Origin: CAZKUR01 sp964556005
GTDB lineage: Bacteria > Bacteroidota > Ignavibacteria > Ignavibacteriales > Ignavibacteriaceae
DNA length: 64,000 nucleotides
Assembly: GCA_964556005.1 (NCBI GenBank)
Contig: CAZKUR010000003.1
Location: 1-64,000, forward strand
Direction of reading: 5' to 3'
Shown here: piece after piece, positions 1 to 7,799 of the stretch
How the letters are laid out: every line of letters begins with the position of its first letter
How positions within the stretch are numbered: position 1 is the stretch's first letter
Translations under genes and position numbers: made by a program
The notes under the pieces: generated by a model
Databases searched by the model: none
Seen by the model: the letters and a program-made list of their open reading frames with translations, nothing else
Told to the model about the DNA's origin: nothing

Positions 1-991
1 AAGCAGTTTTCCTTAAAGGCGGAGCCATAAATTCCGGCCCGACCGAATCAGATACCGTTGTATTTATAATATTGTTTGCAACTATTCTCTCATGCTCATG
101 CAGTGACCAGCCCCAGATCTCATCGATACCATCAATTTGTTCGGGTTTCCTGGCGCCCCACAAAACAAAATCTGCACCTTGATCCAATGCCCACCTAACT
201 GCAAAGTGAACCAGTTTCTTACCGTAATTTGCGTTGGCCATTTTTTTCAGTTTATCAACCGCTTCAAGGTACTGTTGATAACGCGGTTTTAAAAATTTAG
301 GATCGGTTTTTCTTAAATCGTCACCGGTAAATTCAGTACCCTCTTTCATCTTTCCAGTAAGAAGTCCGCGGCATAAAACACCGTACACTACAAGTTTTAT
401 ATTGTTCTCCTTACAGTAAGGCATAATTTCAGGCTCAATCTCTCTTTCAAACATATTGTAAGGAGGCTGGCATACATGCAGGGGTGAAACGGTTTTAAAT
501 TCTTTCATTTGTTCCACCGAAAAATTGCTTACCGCTATAGTGCGAATTTTCTCTGATTCAAAAATTTCATTCATGGCCTCTGCTGTTTCCACAATAGATA
601 CGCTGGAATCCGGCCAATGCACATTGTAAATGTCGATGTAATCGGTTTGAAGCCTTCTTAACGAATCGTCAATTTCTTTTTTGATCCTTTCCTTCGATGC
701 ATTCCTAAAAACTTCTCCATCTTTCCATTCAAGTCCTGTTTTGGTAGAAATAACGATCTTTTCTCTTTCACCGTATTCTTTTATTGCCTTGCCTACAATT
801 TCTTCCGAACGCCCGAACCCGTAAGCAGGTGCGGTGTCGATTAAATTTATTCCTTCTTCAAAAGCATGTTGAATTGTTTTAATAGATTGTTTCTCATCTG
901 TTCCGCCCCACATCCATCCGCCTATGGCCCATGTGCCTAAGCCGATTTTTGAAATTTCCTGACTAATGTTATAAATTTTAAGAGTCTCCAT
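1..991 (-). CDS. aldo/keto reductase, C-terminus cut by window edge
   Basis: Read on the minus strand from ATG at 989-991, the frame stays open for 330 codons to the window edge. It starts METLKIYNISQEI and continues with the aldo/keto reductase signatures IGLGTWAIGGW, LIDTAPAYGFGRSEE (catalytic Asp and Tyr), VISTKTG (catalytic Lys) and YNVHWPD (catalytic His). All four catalytic tetrad residues are therefore present. The family are cytosolic NADPH-dependent oxidoreductases with a TIM-barrel fold acting on aldehydes, ketones or sugars; the substrate cannot be read here. The pattern resembles the AKR11 stress-protein group. The stop lies outside the window. Confidence 0.9.
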   Translation of the reverse strand, partial: METLKIYNISQEISKIGLGTWAIGGWMWGGTDEKQSIKTIQHAFEEGINLIDTAPAYGFGRSEEIVGKAIKEYGEREKIVISTKTGLEWKDGEVFRNASKERIKKEIDDSLRRLQTDYIDIYNVHWPDSSVSIVETAEAMNEIFESEKIRTIAVSNFSVEQMKEFKTVSPLHVCQPPYNMFEREIEPEIMPYCKENNIKLVVYGVLCRGLLTGKMKEGTEFTGDDLRKTDPKFLKPRYQQYLEAVDKLKKMANANYGKKLVHFAVRWALDQGADFVLWGARKPEQIDGIDEIWGWSLHEHERIVANNIINTTVSDSVGPEFMAPPLRKTA

Positions 992-1252
992 ATTACATTT
1001 TCGATAATAAAAATTATTAATAAATGAGTTATATTGTTTAAATAAATTAATACTAATTCAAGTGATACATATCATTGTATACTTAAAGTAAATGAAATCA
1101 ATTGTGTTTTAAGTACATATCAAATCAACAGATTAAATGCCAAACAATAATGGTATCTGTTTAATAAAAAGAAAACGTTTTTATTTACCAGGATAACTCT
1201 TGAACTGCACAAGGTTATAAATGCTGTTGACTTAGGCTGCTTTGTTCCCCAA

Positions 1253-1276
1253 TAATGTCTTTTTTAAAGACATATT
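1253..1276 (-). terminator. possible hairpin terminator after the sugar ABC operon
   Basis: ATGTCTTT (1255-1262) and AAAGACAT (1266-1273) form a perfect 8-bp stem around a 3-base loop, 18 bases past the stop of the ABC ATPase gene. No good U-run follows on the minus strand, so this is a weak call. Confidence 0.3.
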
Positions 1277-1290
1277 AAAACGGTCATAAG

Positions 1291-2367
1291 TTAGAAAGTA
1301 ATCCTGCTTCCGTCATCTTTATTAAAGAAAAATAAATTTTTCGTATCAAAAGATAAGCCCACATTATTACCTTCTTTGTGCGCTGTTTCTCCAGATGTTT
1401 TTATCAGAATCTCAATTCCTTTAATATCAGCATAAATTATTGCTTCACTACCTAATGAACCTATAAGCTTAATTTTGCCCTCAAAAATTGCATCATGAAT
1501 ATCGGAAATTTTTAAATGTTCTGGTCGCACTCCGACAATTACTTTTTCTAAATCAACATTTTGATTTTTTAATAAATCTTTTTTTGCATATCGTATTATT
1601 TTGCCTTCCAATAAATTCATTGGGGGAGAACCGATAAACTTTCCTACAAATAAATTATCCGGCTGTTGATAAATTTCATCCGGTTTACCGGTCTGTAAAA
1701 CACTGCCTTCGTTGAGAACCGCAATTTTATCTCCAAGCGACATTGCTTCGGTTTGATCATGAGTAACATAAATTGTCGTTAAGTTTAGCTTCCTTTGAAT
1801 TTGCTTAAGTTCACTTCGCATGCTTATTCTTAAAAGAGCATCAAGGTTTGAAAGAGGTTCATCAAGTAAAAGGACATTGGGACTTCGTACAATCGCCCTG
1901 CCTAAAGCAACTCTTTGCCGTTGTCCGCCGCTAAGCTCGACTGGTTTAGCTTTTAATAAATTTGTTATTTGAAGAATCTCTGCAGCATTTTCAACTTTTT
2001 GTTTGATTTTTTGTTTCGAAGTCTTTGCTATGTTTAACGGGAAAGCAATGTTATCGAATACCGTCATATGAGGATATAAAGCATAACTTTGGAAAACCAT
2101 TGCAACATCGCGTTCCTTCGGAGTTAAAAAAATTTTTTTATCTGAAGAAACAACAATCCTCTCACCGAATTTAATTTCTCCCAAAGTTGGTTTTTCGATC
2201 CCGGCAATAATATTTAACAGGGTTGATTTTCCGCAGCCGCTTGGGCCAAGCAAAACGAAAAATTGTCCCGCGTCAATTTCAAGATCGATTCCTTTTAATG
2301 CGGCTATCTTTCCTCGTCTAATCGAGAAAAATTCTTTTTGAATATTTTTAATTGTAACATTTTTCAT
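1291..2367 (-). CDS. sugar ABC transporter ATP-binding protein (MalK/UgpC type)
   Basis: Cytoplasmic ATPase of a carbohydrate importer. Walker A GPSGCGKST is at residues 41-49, the Q-loop glutamine near 93, the ABC signature LSGGQ at 145-149, Walker B VLLLDEP near 165-171 and the switch histidine in YVTHDQ at 203. The C-terminal 120 residues, including VIVGVRPEHL, match the TOBE regulatory domain of the MalK/UgpC/MsmK group. At 358 residues it has normal family length. It is the last of four genes (binding protein, two permeases, ATPase), 13 bases after the second permease. Having its own ATPase makes the importer self-contained. The transported sugar is not identifiable. Confidence 0.95.
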   Translation of the reverse strand: MKNVTIKNIQKEFFSIRRGKIAALKGIDLEIDAGQFFVLLGPSGCGKSTLLNIIAGIEKPTLGEIKFGERIVVSSDKKIFLTPKERDVAMVFQSYALYPHMTVFDNIAFPLNIAKTSKQKIKQKVENAAEILQITNLLKAKPVELSGGQRQRVALGRAIVRSPNVLLLDEPLSNLDALLRISMRSELKQIQRKLNLTTIYVTHDQTEAMSLGDKIAVLNEGSVLQTGKPDEIYQQPDNLFVGKFIGSPPMNLLEGKIIRYAKKDLLKNQNVDLEKVIVGVRPEHLKISDIHDAIFEGKIKLIGSLGSEAIIYADIKGIEILIKTSGETAHKEGNNVGLSFDTKNLFFFNKDDGSRITF

Positions 2368-2380
2368 CTTAAAACCTTTG

Positions 2381-3211
2381 TTATCCTTTTATTGCTCCTT
2401 CGGTCAAACCTTGAATGATATATTTTTGAAAGAATGTAATTAACAGTACCATCGGTATTGTTGCAACCACTGCACCAGCCATGATGTATCCCCAGGGAAT
2501 CTGTCCGTGTAATCCTTCGAATAATGCAATGCCCACCGGGATTGTTCTGGCTTTATAATCAATCGTCAGCATCAAAGCAAAAAGGAATTCATTAAACGAA
2601 TAAACAAATATCAACATGAAAGTCGAAAATGCACCAGGCAATGAAATAGGAAAAATTATTTTTTGAAGAATTTGAAACCTGTTTGCCCCGTCAATCAAAG
2701 CGGCTTTATCCAATTCTTTTGAAAGCCGGGAAAAATAGCTGAGCATAATCCACAGGGCCAGCGGCAATCCTAAAGTAATGTAAGGAAATATTAATGCATA
2801 ATAAGTATTAATCCAACCAAGCCATGTCATTAGTTTAAATAAATAACCCACAATGCTGATTTGCGGAAACATTGAAACAGCCAACAATACAACCGGGATT
2901 ACAACTCTTCCGGGAAATGTTAATCTTGTAATTGCATAAGCTGAAAGACTTGCGAAAAAAGTTGAAAAGAATGCTGCGGTTAATGAAATTATAATGCTGT
3001 TCCTTAAATAAGTTAATAGATGGACGGAGCTGCTTGTTAAAATTTGAATATAGTTATTCAAAGTTAATTCTAATGGAGTTTGAGAAAGAAGAAAATCAGG
3101 ATGTTTACTGAGGGAAACCAAAAGCATCCAAACAAACGGAGTCAAGCAGAAAATCAAAAGAAAAACGATCCCGGAAAATTTCAGCAGCTTAATGACTGTA
3201 GTTTCTCTCAT
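2381..3211 (-). CDS. sugar ABC transporter permease (MalG/UgpE type)
   Basis: Inner-membrane permease of 276 residues with about six hydrophobic segments. The cytoplasmic EAA loop that contacts the ATPase is visible as AALIDGANRFQILQKIIFP. The order after a MalF-type partner is typical of the CUT1 family of carbohydrate importers. Its start overlaps the stop of the preceding permease by four bases (ATGA), which implies translational coupling. The partner and ATPase are both present in the same operon. Confidence 0.93.
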   Translation of the reverse strand: MRETTVIKLLKFSGIVFLLIFCLTPFVWMLLVSLSKHPDFLLSQTPLELTLNNYIQILTSSSVHLLTYLRNSIIISLTAAFFSTFFASLSAYAITRLTFPGRVVIPVVLLAVSMFPQISIVGYLFKLMTWLGWINTYYALIFPYITLGLPLALWIMLSYFSRLSKELDKAALIDGANRFQILQKIIFPISLPGAFSTFMLIFVYSFNEFLFALMLTIDYKARTIPVGIALFEGLHGQIPWGYIMAGAVVATIPMVLLITFFQKYIIQGLTEGAIKG

Positions 3212-4119
3212 TTAACCACCTCTTTAAACTGTCCGAATTTAATATATAGAATTGCAAGTAGTGCAGCTAAAAGAAAAACGATGACTGAAGCTGCAGAGCC
3301 GTATCCGAAATCCCCGGAGACAAGATAGTCATAAGCATAAAGCGATAACGGAGTTGTGCTTCCTCCGGGCCCGCCTCCTGTTAAAACATAAACAAGATCG
3401 AAGATTCTTATTGCATCAATTGTTCTGAAAAGAAGTGCAACAACCAGTACAGGCTTAAGAAGCGGTAATGTAATTCTAAAAAATCTCTGCAAGAAATTTG
3501 TCCCGTCGATCATTGCCTGCTTGTAAAGATCGTTGGAAATTGTCGAAAGTCCAGCCAAAATAATTATTGTCATGAATGGAGTAGTTTTCCAAACGTCGCT
3601 TATTACAATCGAAAAAAATGCTCCTGCAGTTGTACCAAGCCAGCTAACCGGCTGATTTGAAATTCCCAGCTTAAGAACAAGATAATTGAATACCCCGAAA
3701 TCATAATTATAAATCAACTGCCAAACTCTTGCAGAAATTGCAACAGGAATTGCCCAGGGAATAAGTATCGCTACCCGCATAAATCCTCGACCTGGAATAG
3801 TTTCATTAAGTAAAAGCGCAAAGATTACTCCGAAAAAAAGTTCCAGACTCACAGAAACAATAACAAAAATTAATGTGAATTCCACGGACTGCCAAAAATG
3901 CGAATCTCCGATTAATCTTTTATAATTTTCCAGCCCGATAAATTTGCCTGGCAGAAAAGTTACATCCCTAAAAAAGCTTGTAATTAAAGTTCCGATGACT
4001 GGAAGAAAAATGAAAATTAGCGCAATCAAAATTAATGGTGCATTAAATAAATAAGCATCCCTGATTTCTTTCTTATTAAATTCTATTTTATTTAGCTGCA
4101 TAGAATTTTTCCAATTCAT
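3208..4119 (-). CDS. sugar ABC transporter permease (MalF/UgpA type)
   Basis: Inner-membrane permease of 303 residues, first of the two permeases, with about six membrane spans and the EAA loop QAMIDGTNFLQRFFRITLP. The assigned start overlaps the binding-protein gene by 32 bases. Codon 7 is also ATG (MQLNKIEF) and would shorten the overlap to 14 bases, so the exact start is uncertain. CUT1 systems pair this subunit with MalG-type and MalK-type partners, both immediately downstream. Confidence 0.93.
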   Translation of the reverse strand: MNWKNSMQLNKIEFNKKEIRDAYLFNAPLILIALIFIFLPVIGTLITSFFRDVTFLPGKFIGLENYKRLIGDSHFWQSVEFTLIFVIVSVSLELFFGVIFALLLNETIPGRGFMRVAILIPWAIPVAISARVWQLIYNYDFGVFNYLVLKLGISNQPVSWLGTTAGAFFSIVISDVWKTTPFMTIIILAGLSTISNDLYKQAMIDGTNFLQRFFRITLPLLKPVLVVALLFRTIDAIRIFDLVYVLTGGGPGGSTTPLSLYAYDYLVSGDFGYGSAASVIVFLLAALLAILYIKFGQFKEVVK

Positions 4120-5371
4120 TTATATGATTCTGCATTTGCTTCAATGCATAAGCCGGTTTTATTTTATTTGCCAAACAATCGTTTACATATCTTTGAATTA
4201 CTTCCGAAAGCTGCGGGTAATAGGGTATCGTTGGACGCGCAACAGTGTGTTTGAATGCCTCGTATAAAATTTTTAATCTTGGAATTTGTTTTAAAAGCAG
4301 CGAATCGCTGTAAATGTCTTTGCGTCCCGGGTTCCAACCGACTTTTAAAAGCAATTGCTTTTGTACTTTATAAGAAGTTACATATTGGATAAAATCCCAC
4401 GCTTCGTTTTTTTCATCGGAATATTTCGACATCCCGATATGCCATCCTCCCAGAGTTGAAACGCTGTTATGATCAATAAAATGCGGCAAAAGTGTCAAGC
4501 CGACTTTACCTCTTACCGGAGAGTCTTTGCTTTGATGAAGTTTCCATGCATATGACCAGTTTCGTTCGAATATTGCATTACCGCTCTGGAAAGCTCGTCT
4601 GACTTCCTCTTCTTTCATTTCAGTGTAAGTGTTGGGAGGAGAGATTTTGTATTTATAAATTAGATCATGCATAAACCGGAGAGCTTTTAAATTTTCAGGT
4701 GTGTCGAGGTTGATTTTGCCGTTTTGTAAAATTCCTCCTCCGTTCGAAGCAATGAATTCGAGGAAATCACATACCAATCCTTCGTACTGTGCACCCTGCC
4801 AGTCGAAGCCGTTAAAATTTAAATTATTTTTCTTTTCAGCAGGCGTAATCTTTTTGCATTGGTCTACTAATTCATCCCATGTTTTAGGCGGATTATTAAA
4901 TCCGAATTTTTCAAGTAAATCTTTGCGGTAATAGAATAAACCAACATCCAAAAAGACAGGAAGTGCATAAAGCGTATCGTTTAATTTATCTACTGTGTTT
5001 AATATACCTTTGAAAAATATATCTGTAGAAAATTTACTTTTCGTAACATAGGGAGTAAAAGGCTGAAGCCATCCCGAACGAATGAACTGGTTTATCCAAA
5101 CCACATCCATTAAAAAGAGATCGGGATCCGGCTGCTTGGATTCTAAAGAAATAACTAACCCCTGTCTTCTTTGATCGGTGTAAGTCGGCTGGCGGATTAA
5201 CTTTAGATTGTAACCTGTTTGATTATTGAATTGACTTACGACTGAAGCCCAAAAATCCACCTCTTCTGGTGACCCGCCAATCCAGATTGTAAAATCCTTT
5301 TTTGTGCTTCCGCATTGAATGGAAAAGAATGAGATGGTTAAAATTAATATTAAAGATTGAATTTTCTTCAT
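4088..5371 (-). CDS. extracellular sugar-binding lipoprotein (family 1 SBP)
   Basis: Periplasmic substrate-binding protein of 427 residues, first gene of the importer operon. The N-terminus MKKIQSLILILTISFFSIQC is a lipoprotein signal peptide with lipobox SIQC, so the mature protein is membrane-anchored. The body has the family 1 pattern (DFTIWIGGSPEE, LPVFLDVGLFYYRKDLLEKFG, PKTWDELVDQCKKI, LGGWHIGMSKYS). Family members bind malto- or other oligosaccharides, trehalose or glycerol-3-phosphate; which one applies here is unknown. A strong AGGAG site lies 16 bases upstream, but it is better spaced for a three-codon mini-ORF that overlaps this start. Confidence 0.93.
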   Translation of the reverse strand: MKKIQSLILILTISFFSIQCGSTKKDFTIWIGGSPEEVDFWASVVSQFNNQTGYNLKLIRQPTYTDQRRQGLVISLESKQPDPDLFLMDVVWINQFIRSGWLQPFTPYVTKSKFSTDIFFKGILNTVDKLNDTLYALPVFLDVGLFYYRKDLLEKFGFNNPPKTWDELVDQCKKITPAEKKNNLNFNGFDWQGAQYEGLVCDFLEFIASNGGGILQNGKINLDTPENLKALRFMHDLIYKYKISPPNTYTEMKEEEVRRAFQSGNAIFERNWSYAWKLHQSKDSPVRGKVGLTLLPHFIDHNSVSTLGGWHIGMSKYSDEKNEAWDFIQYVTSYKVQKQLLLKVGWNPGRKDIYSDSLLLKQIPRLKILYEAFKHTVARPTIPYYPQLSEVIQRYVNDCLANKIKPAYALKQMQNHINELEKFYAAK

Positions 5372-5379
5372 GTCTTCAT
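5368..5379 (-). promoter_or_regulatory. three-codon mini-ORF (M-K-T-stop) overlapping the binding-protein start
   Basis: On the minus strand AGGAG is followed after 8 bases by ATG AAG ACA TGA. The terminal TGA overlaps the ATG of the binding-protein gene as ATGA. The Shine-Dalgarno site is ideally placed for the mini-ORF and 16 bases from the real gene, so translation may reach the real gene by termination-reinitiation. Confidence 0.35.
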
Positions 5380-5466
5380 ATTTGTTTCTCCTGAAAAAAA
5401 AACTTCAGCAATGAAGAAGGTACTTTAACAATGATAAAAAAATAGTTTTAAAATAATTCAATAAAA

Positions 5467-5988
5467 TTAATTACTGCCTAAGATTTCAATTATTTTTCGA
5501 CAAAATGCAGGAAGATCCTCAGGCGACCGCGAGGTAATAATATTTTTATCATGAACTACTTCCTGATCCTTCCATTTACCTCCCGCATTTTCAATATCGT
5601 CTTTAATGGAGAAGAAGCTTGTAACATTTTTATCTCTGACTACATCTGCAGAAACCAGCATCCATCCGGCGTGACAAATTGCTGCGATAATTTTATTTTC
5701 TTCATTCATTTTTTTTACAAACTCTACCATCTCCGGTATCCTGCGCATCCTGTCCGGTGAATATCCCCCGGGGATAATGAGCGCATCAAAGTCTGACGCA
5801 TTTACTCCGAGAATTCCGATTTGGGCTTCAATGGTTAAGCCGCGTTTACCTGAATATTCTTTAACTTTAGGACCAACAATCAGAGTCTCGGCACCTTCTT
5901 CTTTCATTCTTAAATACGGATACCAAAATTCGAGATCTTCATAAAGATCTTCGATGAAATAAACTATCTTTTTATTACTCAGTTTCAT
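5467..5988 (-). CDS. DJ-1/PfpI family protein (glutamine amidotransferase-like)
   Basis: Cytosolic protein of 173 residues from the ATG at 5988, which has AAAGGG upstream; an in-frame TTG at 6006 directly abuts zwf. The family nucleophile is visible in AAICHAGWMLVSA, the conserved acidic residue in EDLYEDLEFWYP, and the DALIIPGGYSPDRMR strand-turn is typical. The C-terminal NIITSRSPEDLPAFCRKIIE is the usual PfpI ending. Members act as deglycases/glyoxalases, chaperones or proteases; the activity here is not resolved. It lies directly downstream of zwf, so it is probably co-transcribed. A role in sugar-carbonyl damage would fit but is inference. Confidence 0.9.
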   Translation of the reverse strand: MKLSNKKIVYFIEDLYEDLEFWYPYLRMKEEGAETLIVGPKVKEYSGKRGLTIEAQIGILGVNASDFDALIIPGGYSPDRMRRIPEMVEFVKKMNEENKIIAAICHAGWMLVSADVVRDKNVTSFFSIKDDIENAGGKWKDQEVVHDKNIITSRSPEDLPAFCRKIIEILGSN

Positions 5989-6006
5989 AAATGTTTTCCC
6001 TTTCAA

Positions 6007-7530
6007 TTAAATGAAATGCCATTTATGCTTATTCTGTTTAAGCAAGTCGCCTGCCTCCGGCGGGCCCCAGCTCCCGGCTTCATAATTTGGAAATTTCAGC
6101 CAGGGTTTATCTTCCCACTTTTTAATAATGGGGTCTACTATCGACCATGCTTTATTTATCCAATCAGCGCGCGGAAAAAGTGTTTGATCTCCTTCCATCG
6201 CATCATAAAGCAGCCATTGGTACGAGCTTGGCGGTTTATCTATTCCGAATGCTTTATCATAACGGAAATCCATGTTAACTGGAACCAACCTTAATTCAGC
6301 GCCGGGTCTTTTTGCCGTGAACCTGTATTCGATTCCTTCATTAGGCTGCAGTCTGAAAGATAAAACGCTATGGTCCATTTCTTCTTTTTTATTATTAAGA
6401 AACATTAAATGCGGGGTTGGTTTAAACCTAATAGTAACTTCGGTAAGTTTTGTCTTTAACCTTTTCCCTGTTCTCAAATAAAATGGAACACCTGACCAAC
6501 GCCAATTATCGAGGTGAATTTTTAAGGCAGCAAATGTGGGAGTCGTTGACTGCTTTGAGACATTATTTTCGTCCCTGTAACCCGGAACTTTCTGCCCATT
6601 AATTATTCCCGGACTATACTGCCCGAGTACACAATCTTTTTCAACATCAATTTTACAGATTGACCTGAGAACCTCAACTGTTTGCGTCCGGAGAGATGCG
6701 GCATCGTACATTACAGGCGGTTCAATTGCGGCAATACACAAAAGCTGAAGCAAATGATTTTGAACCATATCGCGGACAATCCCGGTACTCTCATAAAAAT
6801 TTCCTCTTGTACCGATTCCCAAATCCTCTGAAACGGTAATCTGAACATTATCAATATAATTGCGGTTCCAGATCGGTTCGAAACCGGGATTTGCAAACCT
6901 GAATACAAGCATATTTTGAACTGTTTCTTTGCCAAGATAATGATCGACCCTGTAGATTTGATCCTCGTTTAAAACTTCCTGCAGTGAGGAATCGAGCTTA
7001 CGAGCGGATTCCTCGTCTCTGCCGAACGGTTTTTCTATTATGATTCTTCGCCATCCGCTGTTGCTTTTTGTTAGATAAACACTATCAAGGTTTTGAATAA
7101 TTGTTCCGTAATACTCCGGTGGTGTGGATAAATGATATAATACATTATCCGGAATATTAAATTTTTTTTGTACTTCTTTTATCTTCTGAACTAATTTTTC
7201 ATACGGGTCAAGTGAGTTATCAAAATTGCCACGGACATAAAATAACCGCTTTGCAAAATCATTCCATTCCTTTTCACCACATTCAGAATGGTTCTTTACC
7301 GCATCATGCATTTTTTCTCTAAACCCATCGTCTCCCCAATCTCTTCGTGCAAACCCGATAATTGCAGAAGGAGCAGGCATTAAATTTTTACAGTTAAGAT
7401 TAAATAATGAGGGAACCAATTCTTTTCGTGTTAAGTCACCGGTTGCGCCGAATATTACAACTATACAAGGATCGGCAAGACTTTTAAATGAAATTTCGTC
7501 ATGCTGCACTTTGATTTCACTTTTGTTCAT
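6007..7530 (-). CDS. zwf: glucose-6-phosphate 1-dehydrogenase
   Basis: Oxidises glucose-6-phosphate to 6-phosphogluconolactone with NADP, the first step of the oxidative pentose phosphate pathway. The N-terminal Rossmann motif VIFGATGDLTRKELVPSL, the RIIIEKPFGRDEESA block and the active-site YRVDHYLGKETVQN are all present, and 507 residues is normal length. It shares a strand with the Tal-Pgi fusion, which works in the same pathway, though 269 bases separate them and a terminator-like hairpin follows tal-pgi. Initiation is from ATG at 7530. Confidence 0.97.
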   Translation of the reverse strand: MNKSEIKVQHDEISFKSLADPCIVVIFGATGDLTRKELVPSLFNLNCKNLMPAPSAIIGFARRDWGDDGFREKMHDAVKNHSECGEKEWNDFAKRLFYVRGNFDNSLDPYEKLVQKIKEVQKKFNIPDNVLYHLSTPPEYYGTIIQNLDSVYLTKSNSGWRRIIIEKPFGRDEESARKLDSSLQEVLNEDQIYRVDHYLGKETVQNMLVFRFANPGFEPIWNRNYIDNVQITVSEDLGIGTRGNFYESTGIVRDMVQNHLLQLLCIAAIEPPVMYDAASLRTQTVEVLRSICKIDVEKDCVLGQYSPGIINGQKVPGYRDENNVSKQSTTPTFAALKIHLDNWRWSGVPFYLRTGKRLKTKLTEVTIRFKPTPHLMFLNNKKEEMDHSVLSFRLQPNEGIEYRFTAKRPGAELRLVPVNMDFRYDKAFGIDKPPSSYQWLLYDAMEGDQTLFPRADWINKAWSIVDPIIKKWEDKPWLKFPNYEAGSWGPPEAGDLLKQNKHKWHFI

Positions 7531-7585
7531 AGATAAATCTTTCGATAAGTTTTAATCATCACCATCAATTTATCATAAATAACGA

Positions 7586-7680
7586 TACTTGGCAGTTATA
7601 GTCCATTCCATGGCCGTGCTTGTTTTTAATAAATACTATCGACGCTTTCCTTTCACGGAATGGTCCGTGACAGCCAAGTA
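7586..7680. repeat. 95-bp element bounded by imperfect 28-bp inverted repeats
   Basis: The left arm starts TACTTGGC at 7586 and the right arm ends GCCAAGTA at 7680. Aligning the 28-base left arm with the reverse complement of the right gives 21 identities, including perfect outer 8-mers and a perfect inner CCATTCC. It lies between zwf and tal-pgi and codes for nothing visible. It could be a small non-autonomous element or a structured leader of zwf. Confidence 0.5.
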
Positions 7681-7687
7681 TTACATT

Positions 7688-7713
7688 TAAAAACGTTGGT
7701 GGCATAACACCAA
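7688..7713 (-). terminator. rho-independent terminator of tal-pgi
   Basis: On the minus strand TTGGTG, TTATGC, CACCAA forms a 6-bp stem-loop followed by CG and a run of five T, about 90 bases after the tal-pgi stop. Confidence 0.5.
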
Positions 7714-7799
7714 TAGCTCGAAGGTGTTTTTTATTGTATCGCCTCCGGCATAATCATCGAAATAACAATAAAAATCCGAAGCATTTTCAGTTCAATATT

